Program-made: the position numbers and the translations under genes
Part shown: positions 35,801 through 44,462 of the stretch, piece by piece
Layout of the letters: each line of letters opens with the position of its first letter
How positions within the stretch are numbered: position 1 is the first letter of the stretch
Notes under the pieces: generated by a model
Seen by the model: only the letters and a program-made list of their open reading frames with translations
What the model was told of the DNA's origin: nothing
The model's database searches: none
Assembly (NCBI RefSeq): GCF_900141755.1
Contig: NZ_LT670844.1
Coordinates: 6,296,501 to 6,360,500, forward strand
Source: Bradyrhizobium lablabi
Lineage (GTDB): Bacteria; Pseudomonadota; Alphaproteobacteria; Rhizobiales; Xanthobacteraceae
Length of the DNA: 64,000 nt
Reading direction: 5' to 3'

Positions 35801-35985
35801 TTGGTGCCTCCCTTGAAGCGTTAGACTTGGCGTTTCCTTTTTGGCCGGTCGATGGCATCGCCGGCCTTTTTCTTGCGCAGGCAGATTGCCAAGCCGGTGG
35901 CGAGAGGGCAATCATCCCTAAAACGGATCGCGGCCGGGAAATCCGGAAAACGCCATCCAATCAATTCAGTGGGGGAATTCCTGGT

Positions 35986-36954
35986 ATGCGCTTGTTTCAT
36001 TCGCTGGCCGCAGCGCTCGCGCTGCTCTTGAGCTCGAACGCGGTCGCGCAGACGCCCTATCCGGACCACCCGATCAAGATGATCGTGCCGCTGGCGGCCG
36101 CGAGCGCGGTCGATGTCGCCGCTCGAATCGTGACGCAGAAGATGGCCGAGAACATGGGTCAGCAGATCGTCATCATCAACCAGCCGGGCGCGTCGGGCTT
36201 GATCGGCGCCGAACAGGTCGCAAGAGCCGAGCCTGACGGTTACACGATCGGCGGCTTCAACGACAGCATTATGACCATGGTGCCCAACCTGCAGTCCAAC
36301 ATGCGTTGGGACATCCTGAAGGATTTCGCGCCGGTGTCGCTGGTCGCGACGGTAGAGTGGGGCCTGATCGCGGGCAACAAGACGCCCTACAAGAATGCGG
36401 CGGATCTGATCGCGGCGGCCAAGGCCGCGCCCGGCAGTATCGATTATGGCTCTGGCGGTCCGGGCAGCCCGCAACATCTGGCGATGGCGATGTTCGCCTC
36501 GAGCGCGGGCATTTCGCTGATGCATGTGCCCTATAAGGGCGCCACGCAGGCGGCGACCGACGTCGCCGCCGGGCAGATTCCGGTCGGCTTCCAGGGCCTG
36601 GGGACCGTCGCAGCGCTGGTGCGCAGCGGCCAGCTCAGGCTGATCGGGGTCACCACCGCGAAGCGGCTGCCGCAATTCCCTGACGTGCCGACGGTAGATG
36701 AATCCGGTCTGCCCGGGTTCTTCTTCAACTCCTGGTTTGCGATGATGGCGCCGGCCGGAACGCCAAGGGACATCGTTGCCCGGCTGAACGCCGAAACGCT
36801 TAAGGCGCTGGCTGATCCGGAGGTTCGCGGGAAGCTCGAGAATTTGGGTTTTTCGGTGCGCGGCAGCTCGCCCGAGGAACTGGGTGCGATGACGCGCGAG
36901 CAGCTCGCCAAATATGCGCGCGTGATCAAGGAAATGGGCATCACGATCGAATAG
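35986..36954 (+). CDS. Bug-type tripartite tricarboxylate transporter substrate-binding protein
   Basis: 322 residues. The ATG at 35986 starts a signal peptide (MRLFHSLAAALALLLSSNAVAQ), followed by the Bug signature YPDHPIKMIVPLAAAS and later PDGYTIG and MHVPYKGATQA. Bug proteins bind carboxylates for TctAB-type membrane subunits, which are absent here, so it is an orphan receptor like most in this family. The upstream open frame overlaps the divergent amidohydrolase and is not used. Divergent pairing with the exported amidohydrolase suggests a shared carboxylated ligand. Confidence 0.87.
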   Translation: MRLFHSLAAALALLLSSNAVAQTPYPDHPIKMIVPLAAASAVDVAARIVTQKMAENMGQQIVIINQPGASGLIGAEQVARAEPDGYTIGGFNDSIMTMVPNLQSNMRWDILKDFAPVSLVATVEWGLIAGNKTPYKNAADLIAAAKAAPGSIDYGSGGPGSPQHLAMAMFASSAGISLMHVPYKGATQAATDVAAGQIPVGFQGLGTVAALVRSGQLRLIGVTTAKRLPQFPDVPTVDESGLPGFFFNSWFAMMAPAGTPRDIVARLNAETLKALADPEVRGKLENLGFSVRGSSPEELGAMTREQLAKYARVIKEMGITIE

Positions 36955-36955
36955 A

Positions 36956-36976
36956 CCGCCGGTCGGCGACCGGCGG
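36956..36976 (+). terminator. GC-rich hairpin after Bug gene
   Basis: Perfect 9 bp stem CCGCCGGTC / GACCGGCGG with a GGC loop beginning 1 bp after the stop codon at 36954. No U-tract follows, so it may protect the 3' end or act as a weak terminator. The rest of 36977-37223 shows no gene. Confidence 0.5.
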
Positions 36977-37223
36977 CCTATACCGCGACATCCGCTCAGG
37001 TGCAGGCGTGCCGGAGGCGTCGTGCCTGCACCTGTGACCGCATCCTCTGGATGTTAGCATCATTGCTCGCTACTCCTGCTGCCGGGGCCGTCGTCTAAAA
37101 TTATCGTCCAATCGTCCGCATCGCCACAGCCGCGACATCAGCACCCCGCAATAGAAGGTTCCGAACGCTTGTTCCGCCATGAAGTTTCGCTAATCTGAGC
37201 CGCTGGATGGAAGGAAGCTACGG

Positions 37224-40200
37224 GTGTCTTGTCTGGTCTGTCTATCGACCCTGAAGGCAGGCGATCTGTATTGCTCGTCCTGCGGGGCGGTCGTCCCGGA
37301 ACACCCCCCCAAGCCGCAGGCCGCGGAAGTTCGCGGCCGAATCGCCGGCGAACGCAAATACCTCACCGTCCTCTGTGCCGATCTGCAGCGCTCGACCGAT
37401 TTGATCTCGGAACTCGATCCGGAGGCGGCCATTTCGCGATTGGAGCCGGCGCTGATCGCCATGCGTACCGCTGTCAGGCGCAACCGCGGGATCGTCAGCA
37501 AGGAGGGGGGCGACGGGCTGATCGCGCTGTTTGGCGCCCCGCACGCCGACGACAATCATGCCGTCATGGCTTGTCACGCCGCCGTCGAACTGGTTCGCCG
37601 CATCAAGCTCTTGAACGACCCGGCGCTTCAGGTCCGGGTGGGCGTTCACTCCGGCTATGTGGTCGCACACGTTATCGAGGCCGACTTCTCCTCGATCTAT
37701 GAGGCGGGGGGTCCTGCGGTGCATCTGGTCAAGCGGCTGGAAAGCGCCGCGCAGGCCGGACAGATCGTGGTGTCGGAATCCTGCCAGAACCTGTCCGCGG
37801 GATTGGTGCGTTTCAACGCGCTCGCGCCGAAGCGGCTGGAGGGATTTTCCGCGCCGGTTCCCTGCTATGAGCTCGCCGAGATCAGCGGACTGACGCGCTG
37901 GCGCGCCCGCTCGAGCAAGGGGCTCTCTTCGTTCGTCGGCCGCGCGGACGAGATTTCCCTGCTCGAGCAGGCGGCGCGGGATGTCGGCTCGTCCGGACAG
38001 ATCATGGCGCTGGTGGGGACGGCCGGGATTGGAAAATCCCGAATGGCCCACGAACTCGTCGGCACCTTGCGGCAGGACGACTGGCAGGTGCTGGAAGCGG
38101 AATGCAACCCGCTCGAGCAGGCCGTTCCCTATGCGCTATTGAAGAAGCTGCTGCGGAACGTGCTGCAGGCGGGCAACCTCAACCCTTCGGATCAGCCTGA
38201 ATTTTCCGAAGGCGATGCGCTGCCGCATTCCGATCTCTGGCCTGCCGCACTATGTGCCGTGCTCGACCAGCCGGTCGGTGATCCGCGCTGGCGCGAGCTC
38301 GAGCCGCTGCTGCGGCGGCGCGCGATCACCGACGCCGCGCTCTACACGGTCGACAAGGTGATTTCGACGCGCCCGACCATTCTGTTGCTGGAGGACCTGC
38401 ACTGGATCGATGGCCAAAGCGAGACCGCCATCGAGGCCTTGATGTCGCTTGCCGCAAGCCGCCCGCTGCTGGTGCTGCTGACCTGGCGGACCGAGAATAC
38501 GCCGGGATGGCTGGCGGGACTCGATGTTCGCCGGATCTGGCTGCGCTCGCTCGATCTCGCCTCGGCCAACGCCTTGCTCGACGACCTATTTGGTGCCGGA
38601 GCCAGTTTCAACGCGCTCAAGGCCCATGTGCTGCGCCACACCGGTCAGGTCCCGCTTTTCATCGAGGAAGTCGCCCGGCAATTGATCAATCGCGGAATTC
38701 TGGAGACCGATGCCGGCCGCTTTGCCAGCAAGGCTCCCTGGGATGCGCTGGAAATTCCGCCGACGGTGCAGGGGGTCATTTCGTCCCGGATCGATCGATT
38801 GCCGAAGGAGGACAAAGCCCTTCTCCAGCTCGCCGCCGTGGTCGGGCCGCGGGTTTCGGCCCATCTGCTGACGACGGTGACCGGCATGCCGGCGGTGCAA
38901 CTGCAAAGCCGGCTGTGGTCGCTGGAGATCCTGGATTTTCTGGTGGAGTCGCGATGGATTGCGTCCTCCGACTATGAATTTGCCCACGATTTGATCCGCG
39001 AGGTTGCCTATGATTCGATCCTGCGGCCCCAACGCGAGGAGCTGCACCGCCGGATCTTGGCGGCCCTGGAGGCCGGCTCCGCCGGCCGCGAGGAGGACGT
39101 CGCGGAAGCGCTCTGCCACCACGCCGTCAAGGCGCAGGACTGGGTGAAGGCGGACCGTTACGGGCACCTGGCCGCGAAAAAGGCGTTCGCAAGGTCGGCG
39201 TTTCGGGATGCCACGGGATACTACCGGATTGCGATGGACGCGGTCGAAAAGCAGCCGCCGTCGATCCAGCGCGAGCAGCGGGCGATCGACCTGCGGATCG
39301 AGGCCCGGCTTGCCTATGCTCCGCTGGGAGGCATCGAGGAATGGTTCGGTCTTTGTCGCGATGCACAGGCGCGCTCCGAGAAAATCGGGGACGAACAGCG
39401 ACGGCTGGCATCGACCGTCGCCAAGGCGGTGGCGCTGAATTTCTATGGACCGCCCATTGAAGCCATCACCGAGGCCGAGCAGGCTGTCGCGCTGGCCCAC
39501 AAATTGGGCGACACAGCCTGGCTCAGCTACGCCGAGTATGTCCACGGTCAGGCCTTTTTCATCGCCGGGCGCTATCGGGACGCGGAGCTGCTTCTAAATC
39601 AGGCCAGCGCGCGGCTCGCCAGCGCACCGGAAAACGTCCCGCCGGGAACCACGGGGTCAAGCCTTCTCGTGCTCTGTCAAATGATGAAAGCCATCGTTTG
39701 CGCGTCGACGGGCGACTACGACGAATCCGAGCAGTGCTCCCGGCAGGGGAGCAAACTCGCCCGGAAAAACGATCGGCCTTACGACATCATCGCGGCCGAT
39801 TATGGCCGCGGCATTGTAAAAATGAGCCATGGCGATTTCGATGAGGCGGAAACGGCCCTCAATGAAGCCGCGATGCTGTCGCGCGAGAACGAGGTCCGGC
39901 TGTTCTTGCCCCTCGTGCTGTGCGCGCTCGGAAACCTCTATCTTCAGCGGGGACAGCCAGCGAAAGCAAGCGACATCCTGATTGAAGCAAAGCGCGAAGC
40001 CGAGGCGCTCAGTCAGTCGGGGGGCATCTTGCTCGCATCGGCCTATCTGGCTTCCGCATGTGCGCAACTTGGAGATGTTCCGCGCGGGTTGGAAATCGCC
40101 CGCGCCAGTCAAGCGGTGGCGAAGCAGAAGGGCTATCAAGTGATCGAAGCGTTGGCCCTTCTTTCAGAGGCCGGCATTCTGTCCATGCAGGGCGCGTCCG

Positions 40201-40436
40201 CCACCGGGGAGGCGATCGCCCGACTTGAGCGAACGATTGAAATCGCCACCAGGCTTGGGACCAGACCCTTGCTGGGGACGGCAAAGGGAATACTGGCCCG
40301 CTTGTTGGCCGCCTCGGGCCGGAAGTCCGAGGCGCAAGACGAATTGCTCCAGGCGATAGACCTTTTTGCCAAGTCCAAAATGACTGCCCAACTCGAACGT
40401 GCTAAAGCAACGCTCTCCAAGTTCTCGGACTTATGA
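37224..40436 (+). CDS. zinc-ribbon / class III nucleotide cyclase-domain / AAA ATPase / TPR signalling protein
   Basis: 1070 residues, GTG start after AAGGAAG. N-terminal zinc ribbon: Cys3, Cys6, Cys17, Cys20. Class III cyclase domain (about 45-215): metal Asp53 in CADLQRS, Asp97 in GGDGLIALF, Lys93, and GPAVHLVKRLE, where His167 sits in the usual catalytic Asn position while Arg171 is kept. AAA ATPase: P-loop GTAGIGKS at 265-272, Walker B LLLEDLHWID near 390. The rest is helical TPR-like. Rhizobia carry many such proteins; the His for Asn change may weaken cyclase activity, so it could be a sensor instead. It lies two genes upstream of a Crp/Fnr regulator. Confidence 0.85.
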   Translation: MSCLVCLSTLKAGDLYCSSCGAVVPEHPPKPQAAEVRGRIAGERKYLTVLCADLQRSTDLISELDPEAAISRLEPALIAMRTAVRRNRGIVSKEGGDGLIALFGAPHADDNHAVMACHAAVELVRRIKLLNDPALQVRVGVHSGYVVAHVIEADFSSIYEAGGPAVHLVKRLESAAQAGQIVVSESCQNLSAGLVRFNALAPKRLEGFSAPVPCYELAEISGLTRWRARSSKGLSSFVGRADEISLLEQAARDVGSSGQIMALVGTAGIGKSRMAHELVGTLRQDDWQVLEAECNPLEQAVPYALLKKLLRNVLQAGNLNPSDQPEFSEGDALPHSDLWPAALCAVLDQPVGDPRWRELEPLLRRRAITDAALYTVDKVISTRPTILLLEDLHWIDGQSETAIEALMSLAASRPLLVLLTWRTENTPGWLAGLDVRRIWLRSLDLASANALLDDLFGAGASFNALKAHVLRHTGQVPLFIEEVARQLINRGILETDAGRFASKAPWDALEIPPTVQGVISSRIDRLPKEDKALLQLAAVVGPRVSAHLLTTVTGMPAVQLQSRLWSLEILDFLVESRWIASSDYEFAHDLIREVAYDSILRPQREELHRRILAALEAGSAGREEDVAEALCHHAVKAQDWVKADRYGHLAAKKAFARSAFRDATGYYRIAMDAVEKQPPSIQREQRAIDLRIEARLAYAPLGGIEEWFGLCRDAQARSEKIGDEQRRLASTVAKAVALNFYGPPIEAITEAEQAVALAHKLGDTAWLSYAEYVHGQAFFIAGRYRDAELLLNQASARLASAPENVPPGTTGSSLLVLCQMMKAIVCASTGDYDESEQCSRQGSKLARKNDRPYDIIAADYGRGIVKMSHGDFDEAETALNEAAMLSRENEVRLFLPLVLCALGNLYLQRGQPAKASDILIEAKREAEALSQSGGILLASAYLASACAQLGDVPRGLEIARASQAVAKQKGYQVIEALALLSEAGILSMQGASATGEAIARLERTIEIATRLGTRPLLGTAKGILARLLAASGRKSEAQDELLQAIDLFAKSKMTAQLERAKATLSKFSDL

Positions 40437-40443
40437 CATATTT

Positions 40444-40457
40444 CATGCCGCGGCATG
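40444..40457. promoter_or_regulatory. 14 bp perfect palindrome upstream of 40486 gene
   Basis: CATGCCG / CGGCATG with no spacer, 29 bp before the ATG of the 128-residue protein. It could be an operator or the stem of a small hairpin ending the preceding transcript. Confidence 0.4.
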
Positions 40458-40485
40458 TTAAGCCGCTTTTTAGGGGAGTAAAAAC

Positions 40486-40872
40486 ATGGCTTTGGTCTAT
40501 GGCGGAAAATTTGAGCAAATAATGAGTGAGTCCTGCAGCCCCAAGAAGGTCGGTGCAACGGCAAAGAAATTTGTGAAACTGGAAAAGCAGCACGGGGCCT
40601 ATGCCTTTGGCAAATTTGCCAAACACTTTCTCCCGAAACCTGATGAATTTTCAAACTGGAGCAAGGATTCGGGCGCGGTACCGGACCATATCCAAAAGCG
40701 CATCACCGAAATCATCTCCACCAATCTCAGGTCCAAGACGCCGATGCCGATGATGCTGAAAGTCGGCGAAAACGTTGATGCGTCCCACGATCTGCACGTC
40801 AAGACGTTTGCTCATAAGGGCCACATCTACATCGGCGTGCACATGCTCTGCCCAAATACGTCGCTGAAATGA
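40486..40872 (+). CDS. conserved-looking small soluble protein of unknown function
   Basis: 128 residues, ATG preceded by TAGGGGAG. Lys-rich, with no signal peptide or membrane segment. Recognisable blocks are KKVGATAKKFVKLEKQHGAY, WSKDSGAVPDHIQKRI and DASHDLHVKTFAHKGHIYIGVHMLCPN; the C-terminal part looks like a beta hairpin with several His that could bind metal. I do not recognise the family. It lies 49 bp after the cyclase-domain gene and 52 bp before the Crp/Fnr gene on the same strand, so a role in that signalling unit is possible. Confidence 0.7.
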   Translation: MALVYGGKFEQIMSESCSPKKVGATAKKFVKLEKQHGAYAFGKFAKHFLPKPDEFSNWSKDSGAVPDHIQKRITEIISTNLRSKTPMPMMLKVGENVDASHDLHVKTFAHKGHIYIGVHMLCPNTSLK

Positions 40873-40924
40873 GGGTTGCCCGCGGGCCGCATATGGCGGT
40901 TCCGCTGCAGGAGTTCTAACGGCC

Positions 40925-41656
40925 GTGCCTCAGGACAAGACGGGAGACAGCGGATTTCCGAGCAGCAAGCTTGCGGTGCTGCGCAAGCATCCGATGTTCT
41001 CCGAACTTGAGCCTGCGGCACTCGACCAGCTTTGCCGCTACGCCAAGCATTCGATGCTCAAGCGCGGCACCACGATCGCTTCCCGGGGCGATCCCGGCAA
41101 CAGCCTGATCGCGGTGATCAGCGGCACCGTGAAGATCAGCGTCTCCTCCGCCGATGGCCGCAGCGCGATTTTGAACCTGATCGGTCCGGGGGAGATTGTC
41201 GGCGAGGTCGCGGTGCTCGACGGGTTGGCGCGGACCGCCGACGTTGTCGCCAATACCAATTGCGAGATTTTTGTCATCGACCGCCGCGACTTTCTTCCCT
41301 TTGTGCGAAGCCAGCCGGCACTGGCGATGAAGCTGATCGAACTGTTGTGCACGCGGCTGCGCTGGACCAGCGACCAGGTCGAAGAGGTTATCCTGCAGAA
41401 CCTGCCGGGCCGGCTCGCCAGCGCGCTGCTGCGCCTGACCGACAAGCACAAACTCGCGCCTGGAGGCCGGACCATCGCCATCACCCAGCAGGAAATCAGC
41501 GAGATGGTCGGCATGACCCGGGAAAGCATCAACAAGCAGTTGCGGGCCTGGGCCGGGCGTCACTGGGTCCGGCTCGAACACGGCGCGATCGTCGTCCTCA
41601 ATGCCGAGCCGCTGCGGGCGCTGACCGAGGCCGGAGGGGGAAGCGAAGGCGATTAG
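40925..41656 (+). CDS. Crp/Fnr-family transcriptional regulator
   Basis: 243 residues, GTG start at 40925. The cyclic-nucleotide fold (about 20-130) keeps a CRP-like phosphate-binding cassette, GEVAVLDGLARTAD, with Gly93, Glu94, Arg103 and Thr104. The winged helix at 187-208 is ITQQEISEMVGMTRES; Arg199 and Glu200 occupy the CRP contacts to TGTGA, with Lys204 in the place of the third contact Arg. No Cys cluster of the FNR type is present. It is therefore likely to bind cAMP and a TGTGA-N6-TCACA site. One such site lies 64 bp beyond its stop, before the small membrane protein gene. Confidence 0.88.
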   Translation: MPQDKTGDSGFPSSKLAVLRKHPMFSELEPAALDQLCRYAKHSMLKRGTTIASRGDPGNSLIAVISGTVKISVSSADGRSAILNLIGPGEIVGEVAVLDGLARTADVVANTNCEIFVIDRRDFLPFVRSQPALAMKLIELLCTRLRWTSDQVEEVILQNLPGRLASALLRLTDKHKLAPGGRTIAITQQEISEMVGMTRESINKQLRAWAGRHWVRLEHGAIVVLNAEPLRALTEAGGGSEGD

Positions 41657-41719
41657 GGCGCGGCCCCGCGCGCCGCGTCGCGATTTCTTGAATATTTTCC
41701 AAATGTTTGCCGCATCCCC

Positions 41720-41735
41720 TGTGAACCAGTTCACA
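41720..41735. promoter_or_regulatory. Crp-type operator palindrome
   Basis: TGTGAACCAGTTCACA, a perfect inverted repeat matching TGTGA-N6-TCACA exactly. It lies between the Crp/Fnr gene and the small membrane protein at 41797 (62 bp upstream of that start). The product of 40925-41656 carries the matching recognition residues and is the obvious candidate to bind it. Confidence 0.75.
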
Positions 41736-41796
41736 TCTGCTTCGCGCGCCTTGCGCTAGTCACGGCGGTGCAGGTCCGAAAGGAGTGGAGGCATTG

Positions 41797-42048
41797 ATGG
41801 GTGGCTTTTTCAGGCAGTCGGGCGAATTCATCGGCGACATTTACCGAAACTGGGGCATCGGAATCTTTGCCTTGCCCGTCCTCATCGTCATCGCGCTGGT
41901 TGGGCTGGTGCTGAGCCGGCCATCCGCGTCCCACTGGATGTCGGACGTCGTTCCAACCAAGCATGCCACCTCCAGTGCATCGCCGGGCGCCGCTTCGGCG
42001 CACCTTGCGCAGCCACAAGCGACAAGCGGGACCATCAGGGCCAATTGA
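41797..42048 (+). CDS. small single-pass membrane protein
   Basis: 83 residues: MGGFFRQSGEFIGDIYRNWG, one membrane helix (IGIFALPVLIVIALVGLVLS), then an Ala/Ser-rich tail, probably periplasmic. The ATG at 41797 has GGAGG 6 bp upstream; a GTG four codons earlier is possible. It lies downstream of the Crp-type palindrome and may be its target. Function not recognised. It converges with livF, 10 bp between stops. Confidence 0.6.
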   Translation: MGGFFRQSGEFIGDIYRNWGIGIFALPVLIVIALVGLVLSRPSASHWMSDVVPTKHATSSASPGAASAHLAQPQATSGTIRAN

Positions 42049-42058
42049 CCTGGGCGCT

Positions 42059-42724
42059 CTATCCGGCTGCGAGGTTGGCGCCGCGTTCGATCGTGAATTC
42101 GACGTCGATCAGCCCGCGCGAATGATTCATGTCCGATTGCGAGATCAGAAGCGTGAGGTCCTTGCCCCTGAGCGACGCAAGCACCTCGGACAGGCGCTCG
42201 GACAGCGCCGGCGCGATGCCCTCGAACGGTTCGTCGAGCAGCAGGCACTTTGTGCCGATGCCAAGCGCGCGGCCAAGCGCGACCAGTTTTTGCTGGCCTC
42301 CGCTCAACGACAACGCCTTGCGGTGCCGCATCTCGGCGAGCTCGCCGATCACCTCATAGACGAAGTCGAGCCTTGCCTTGCGGTCGAGGTGCCGCGCGAC
42401 CCATAGCGGCAGCAGGATGTTTTCCTCGACCGTCAGTTGAGGCACCAGCCCGCGGTCTTCCGGCATATAGCCGATCCCGAGCGCCGCGCGGGCGTGGCGC
42501 GGGCACGCCGACAGATCGGTCCCTTCGAACCGGACGGCGCCTTGCGCGGGCTTGAGATGACCCATGATGGATCGCATCAGGGTGGTCTTGCCGGCGCCGT
42601 TGCGGCCGACCAGGCTGACCATGGCGCCCGTTGCCACTCGCATTGAAAAGCCGCGCAGCGCCGGCATCGACGCAATCTCGACCACCAGATGATCGATCTC
42701 GAGCAACGGCACCGAGGCGTTCAT
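42059..42724 (-). CDS. livF: branched-chain amino acid-type ABC transporter ATPase LivF
   Basis: 221 residues, shorter than the usual 230-240. Walker A GRNGAGKTTLMR, signature LSGGQQKLVALG, Walker B KCLLLDEPFEGIAP and the H-loop region ISQSDMN, where Ser-Asp-Met occupies the place of the usual switch His and may weaken hydrolysis. It is the last gene of a livKHMGF operon and overlaps livG by 4 bp. It energises uptake together with LivG at the inner membrane. HAAT-family systems in rhizobia take up branched-chain amino acids, amides, urea or aromatic acids. Confidence 0.88.
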   Translation of the reverse strand: MNASVPLLEIDHLVVEIASMPALRGFSMRVATGAMVSLVGRNGAGKTTLMRSIMGHLKPAQGAVRFEGTDLSACPRHARAALGIGYMPEDRGLVPQLTVEENILLPLWVARHLDRKARLDFVYEVIGELAEMRHRKALSLSGGQQKLVALGRALGIGTKCLLLDEPFEGIAPALSERLSEVLASLRGKDLTLLISQSDMNHSRGLIDVEFTIERGANLAAG

Positions 42725-43470
42725 CGCGCGCCCCCGGTGACATAGCGCCGCACCTGCGGATCGCTCAGGACATCGCGCGGACTGCCGTCGGCGAGGATCC
42801 GGCCCTGGTAAAACGCCAGCACCCGGTCGGCGTAGCGGCCAACGATCTCCATATCGTGTTCGACGAAGACGATGGTTGCAGCATCGGGTGCCACGGCATG
42901 GATCACGCGATCCATGGTGGCGAATTTCTCCTCCGCCGAAACGCCGGAGGTCGGCTCGTCCAGCAGCAGCAGTTTTGGCCGGCGAACCAGCGCCATGGCG
43001 ATGTCGATCAATTTGCGCACCCCGCCCGCGAGTTCCGAGATCGGCCGGTCGGCCAGATCGGCGAGGCCAAACCGCCCCAGCAATTCAAGCGCCTTGTCGC
43101 GGCGGCCTTGCGCCTCCGCCGGCGCGAGCAGCGAAAGGGCGTGCCCGCGCGCGCCGGAAACGGCCACGGCGAGATTTTGGGCTGCGGTCAACTCGATGAA
43201 CAATTGCGGAATCTGAAACGACCGGGAGATTCCGAGCCGGGCCACGTTTCTTGGCGAGCGGCGGCCGATATCCATCCCGTCGAGCGCGATCCTGCCGGAA
43301 TCGGGCTTGAGGTAGCCGGTGACCAGGTTGACGAAGGTGGTCTTGCCCGCGCCGTTGGCGCCGATCAGGCTGACCTTCTGGCCGGCCGCGATATCGAAAT
43401 TGAGGGCGTCGGCGGCGACCAGCGCGCCAAAGCGCTTTTCGAGACCGCGCACGGCAAGCAGCGGGGTCAC
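42721..43470 (-). CDS. livG: branched-chain amino acid-type ABC transporter ATPase LivG
   Basis: 249 residues. Walker A GANGAGKTTFVN; signature region ELAGGVRKLIDIAMAL, a variant with LAGG in place of LSGG as is usual in LivG; Walker B KLLLLDEPTSGVS; and FVEHDMEIV with the switch His. A C-terminal extension (YQGRILADGSPRDVL ... YVTGG) is typical of LivG. ATGA overlaps join it to livM upstream and livF downstream. Confidence 0.92.
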   Translation of the reverse strand: MTPLLAVRGLEKRFGALVAADALNFDIAAGQKVSLIGANGAGKTTFVNLVTGYLKPDSGRIALDGMDIGRRSPRNVARLGISRSFQIPQLFIELTAAQNLAVAVSGARGHALSLLAPAEAQGRRDKALELLGRFGLADLADRPISELAGGVRKLIDIAMALVRRPKLLLLDEPTSGVSAEEKFATMDRVIHAVAPDAATIVFVEHDMEIVGRYADRVLAFYQGRILADGSPRDVLSDPQVRRYVTGGAR

Positions 43471-44462
43471 TGCGCCGCCTCGTTTTGCGCCGCGACCGCC
43501 GTCGCCGCCGCCGGCTCAATCCTCTTGTGCCGTGATCCGACCCAGAGTGAGCCGATGCCGCGCGGCAGAAACAGGATGACGGCGAGCAGGAACATGCCAA
43601 GCACAAGTTGCCAGGTATTGGGAAGGTAAAGGTTCGAGAACGAACGAACCAATTCAAGCGCCAGCGAAGCGACGAACACCGCGGCAACGCTCTGATAACC
43701 CGCGAGCACGGCGACAAAGACGAATTCGCCCGAGGTGGTCCAGTAAGCGAATTGCGGATCGATGTGCCGTTGCGCCATCAAGGCGAACGCGCCGCCGGCG
43801 CCGGCGAAGGTGGCCGCGATCGCGAAGTTGATGGTGATCACCCCCTTGGCGGAGATGCCAAGATACTCGACGCGCAAATCGTTTTCGCGCACCGCAAGGC
43901 TTGCAAGCCCGAGCTCGGAGCGAAACAGGATCGTCGCCGCGATGCCGGCAAGCCCGGTCGTGACCACCGAAACCGCATAGAGCATAAAGTCCGCCTCGCG
44001 CGGATCGATGAAAACCATGCCGAACAGGCTCGGCCGTCCGACATTGAAGCCATCGGACCCGCCGAGCGCAGTGGTCTTGACCAGCGCGCCATAAAACACC
44101 ATCGACAACGCGAGCGTCAGCATGCCGAAGAAGATGCCCCTGTAGCGTGCGATCAAGGGACCGATCACCAGACCGAGGACGCCGCCGCATGCGGCGCCGA
44201 TGGCCGTTTGCGCCGCCGCATCGGTGAGGCCCGAGGCGTTGGCGATCAGGGCGACGCCGTAGCCGCCCGCCGCATAGAACAGGCCCTGGCCGAACGACAC
44301 ATTGCCGGTGCGCGCCAGGATCACGATGCCGAGCGCGATCAGGGCGTTGGAGGCGGCAATGGTCGCAAGCGACAGCGTCCAGGTCGGAAGCAGGCGGCCG
44401 CACAGCGTCGCCAGCACCACCAGCAAGATCATGACGAGAGGGCGCAGGCGGGTATGTTGCAT
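43467..44462 (-). CDS. livM: branched-chain amino acid-type ABC transporter permease LivM
   Basis: 331 residues with eight to ten membrane segments. The LivM signature region includes GNVSFGQGLFYAAGGYG early and the cytoplasmic loop SLAVRENDLRVEYLGIS that contacts the ATPase. The C-terminal tail after the last helix is hydrophilic and Ala-rich. It shares the TGATG junction with livH (44460-44464) and overlaps livG by 4 bp. With LivH it forms the translocation pore. Confidence 0.9.
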   Translation of the reverse strand: MQHTRLRPLVMILLVVLATLCGRLLPTWTLSLATIAASNALIALGIVILARTGNVSFGQGLFYAAGGYGVALIANASGLTDAAAQTAIGAACGGVLGLVIGPLIARYRGIFFGMLTLALSMVFYGALVKTTALGGSDGFNVGRPSLFGMVFIDPREADFMLYAVSVVTTGLAGIAATILFRSELGLASLAVRENDLRVEYLGISAKGVITINFAIAATFAGAGGAFALMAQRHIDPQFAYWTTSGEFVFVAVLAGYQSVAAVFVASLALELVRSFSNLYLPNTWQLVLGMFLLAVILFLPRGIGSLWVGSRHKRIEPAAATAVAAQNEAAQ

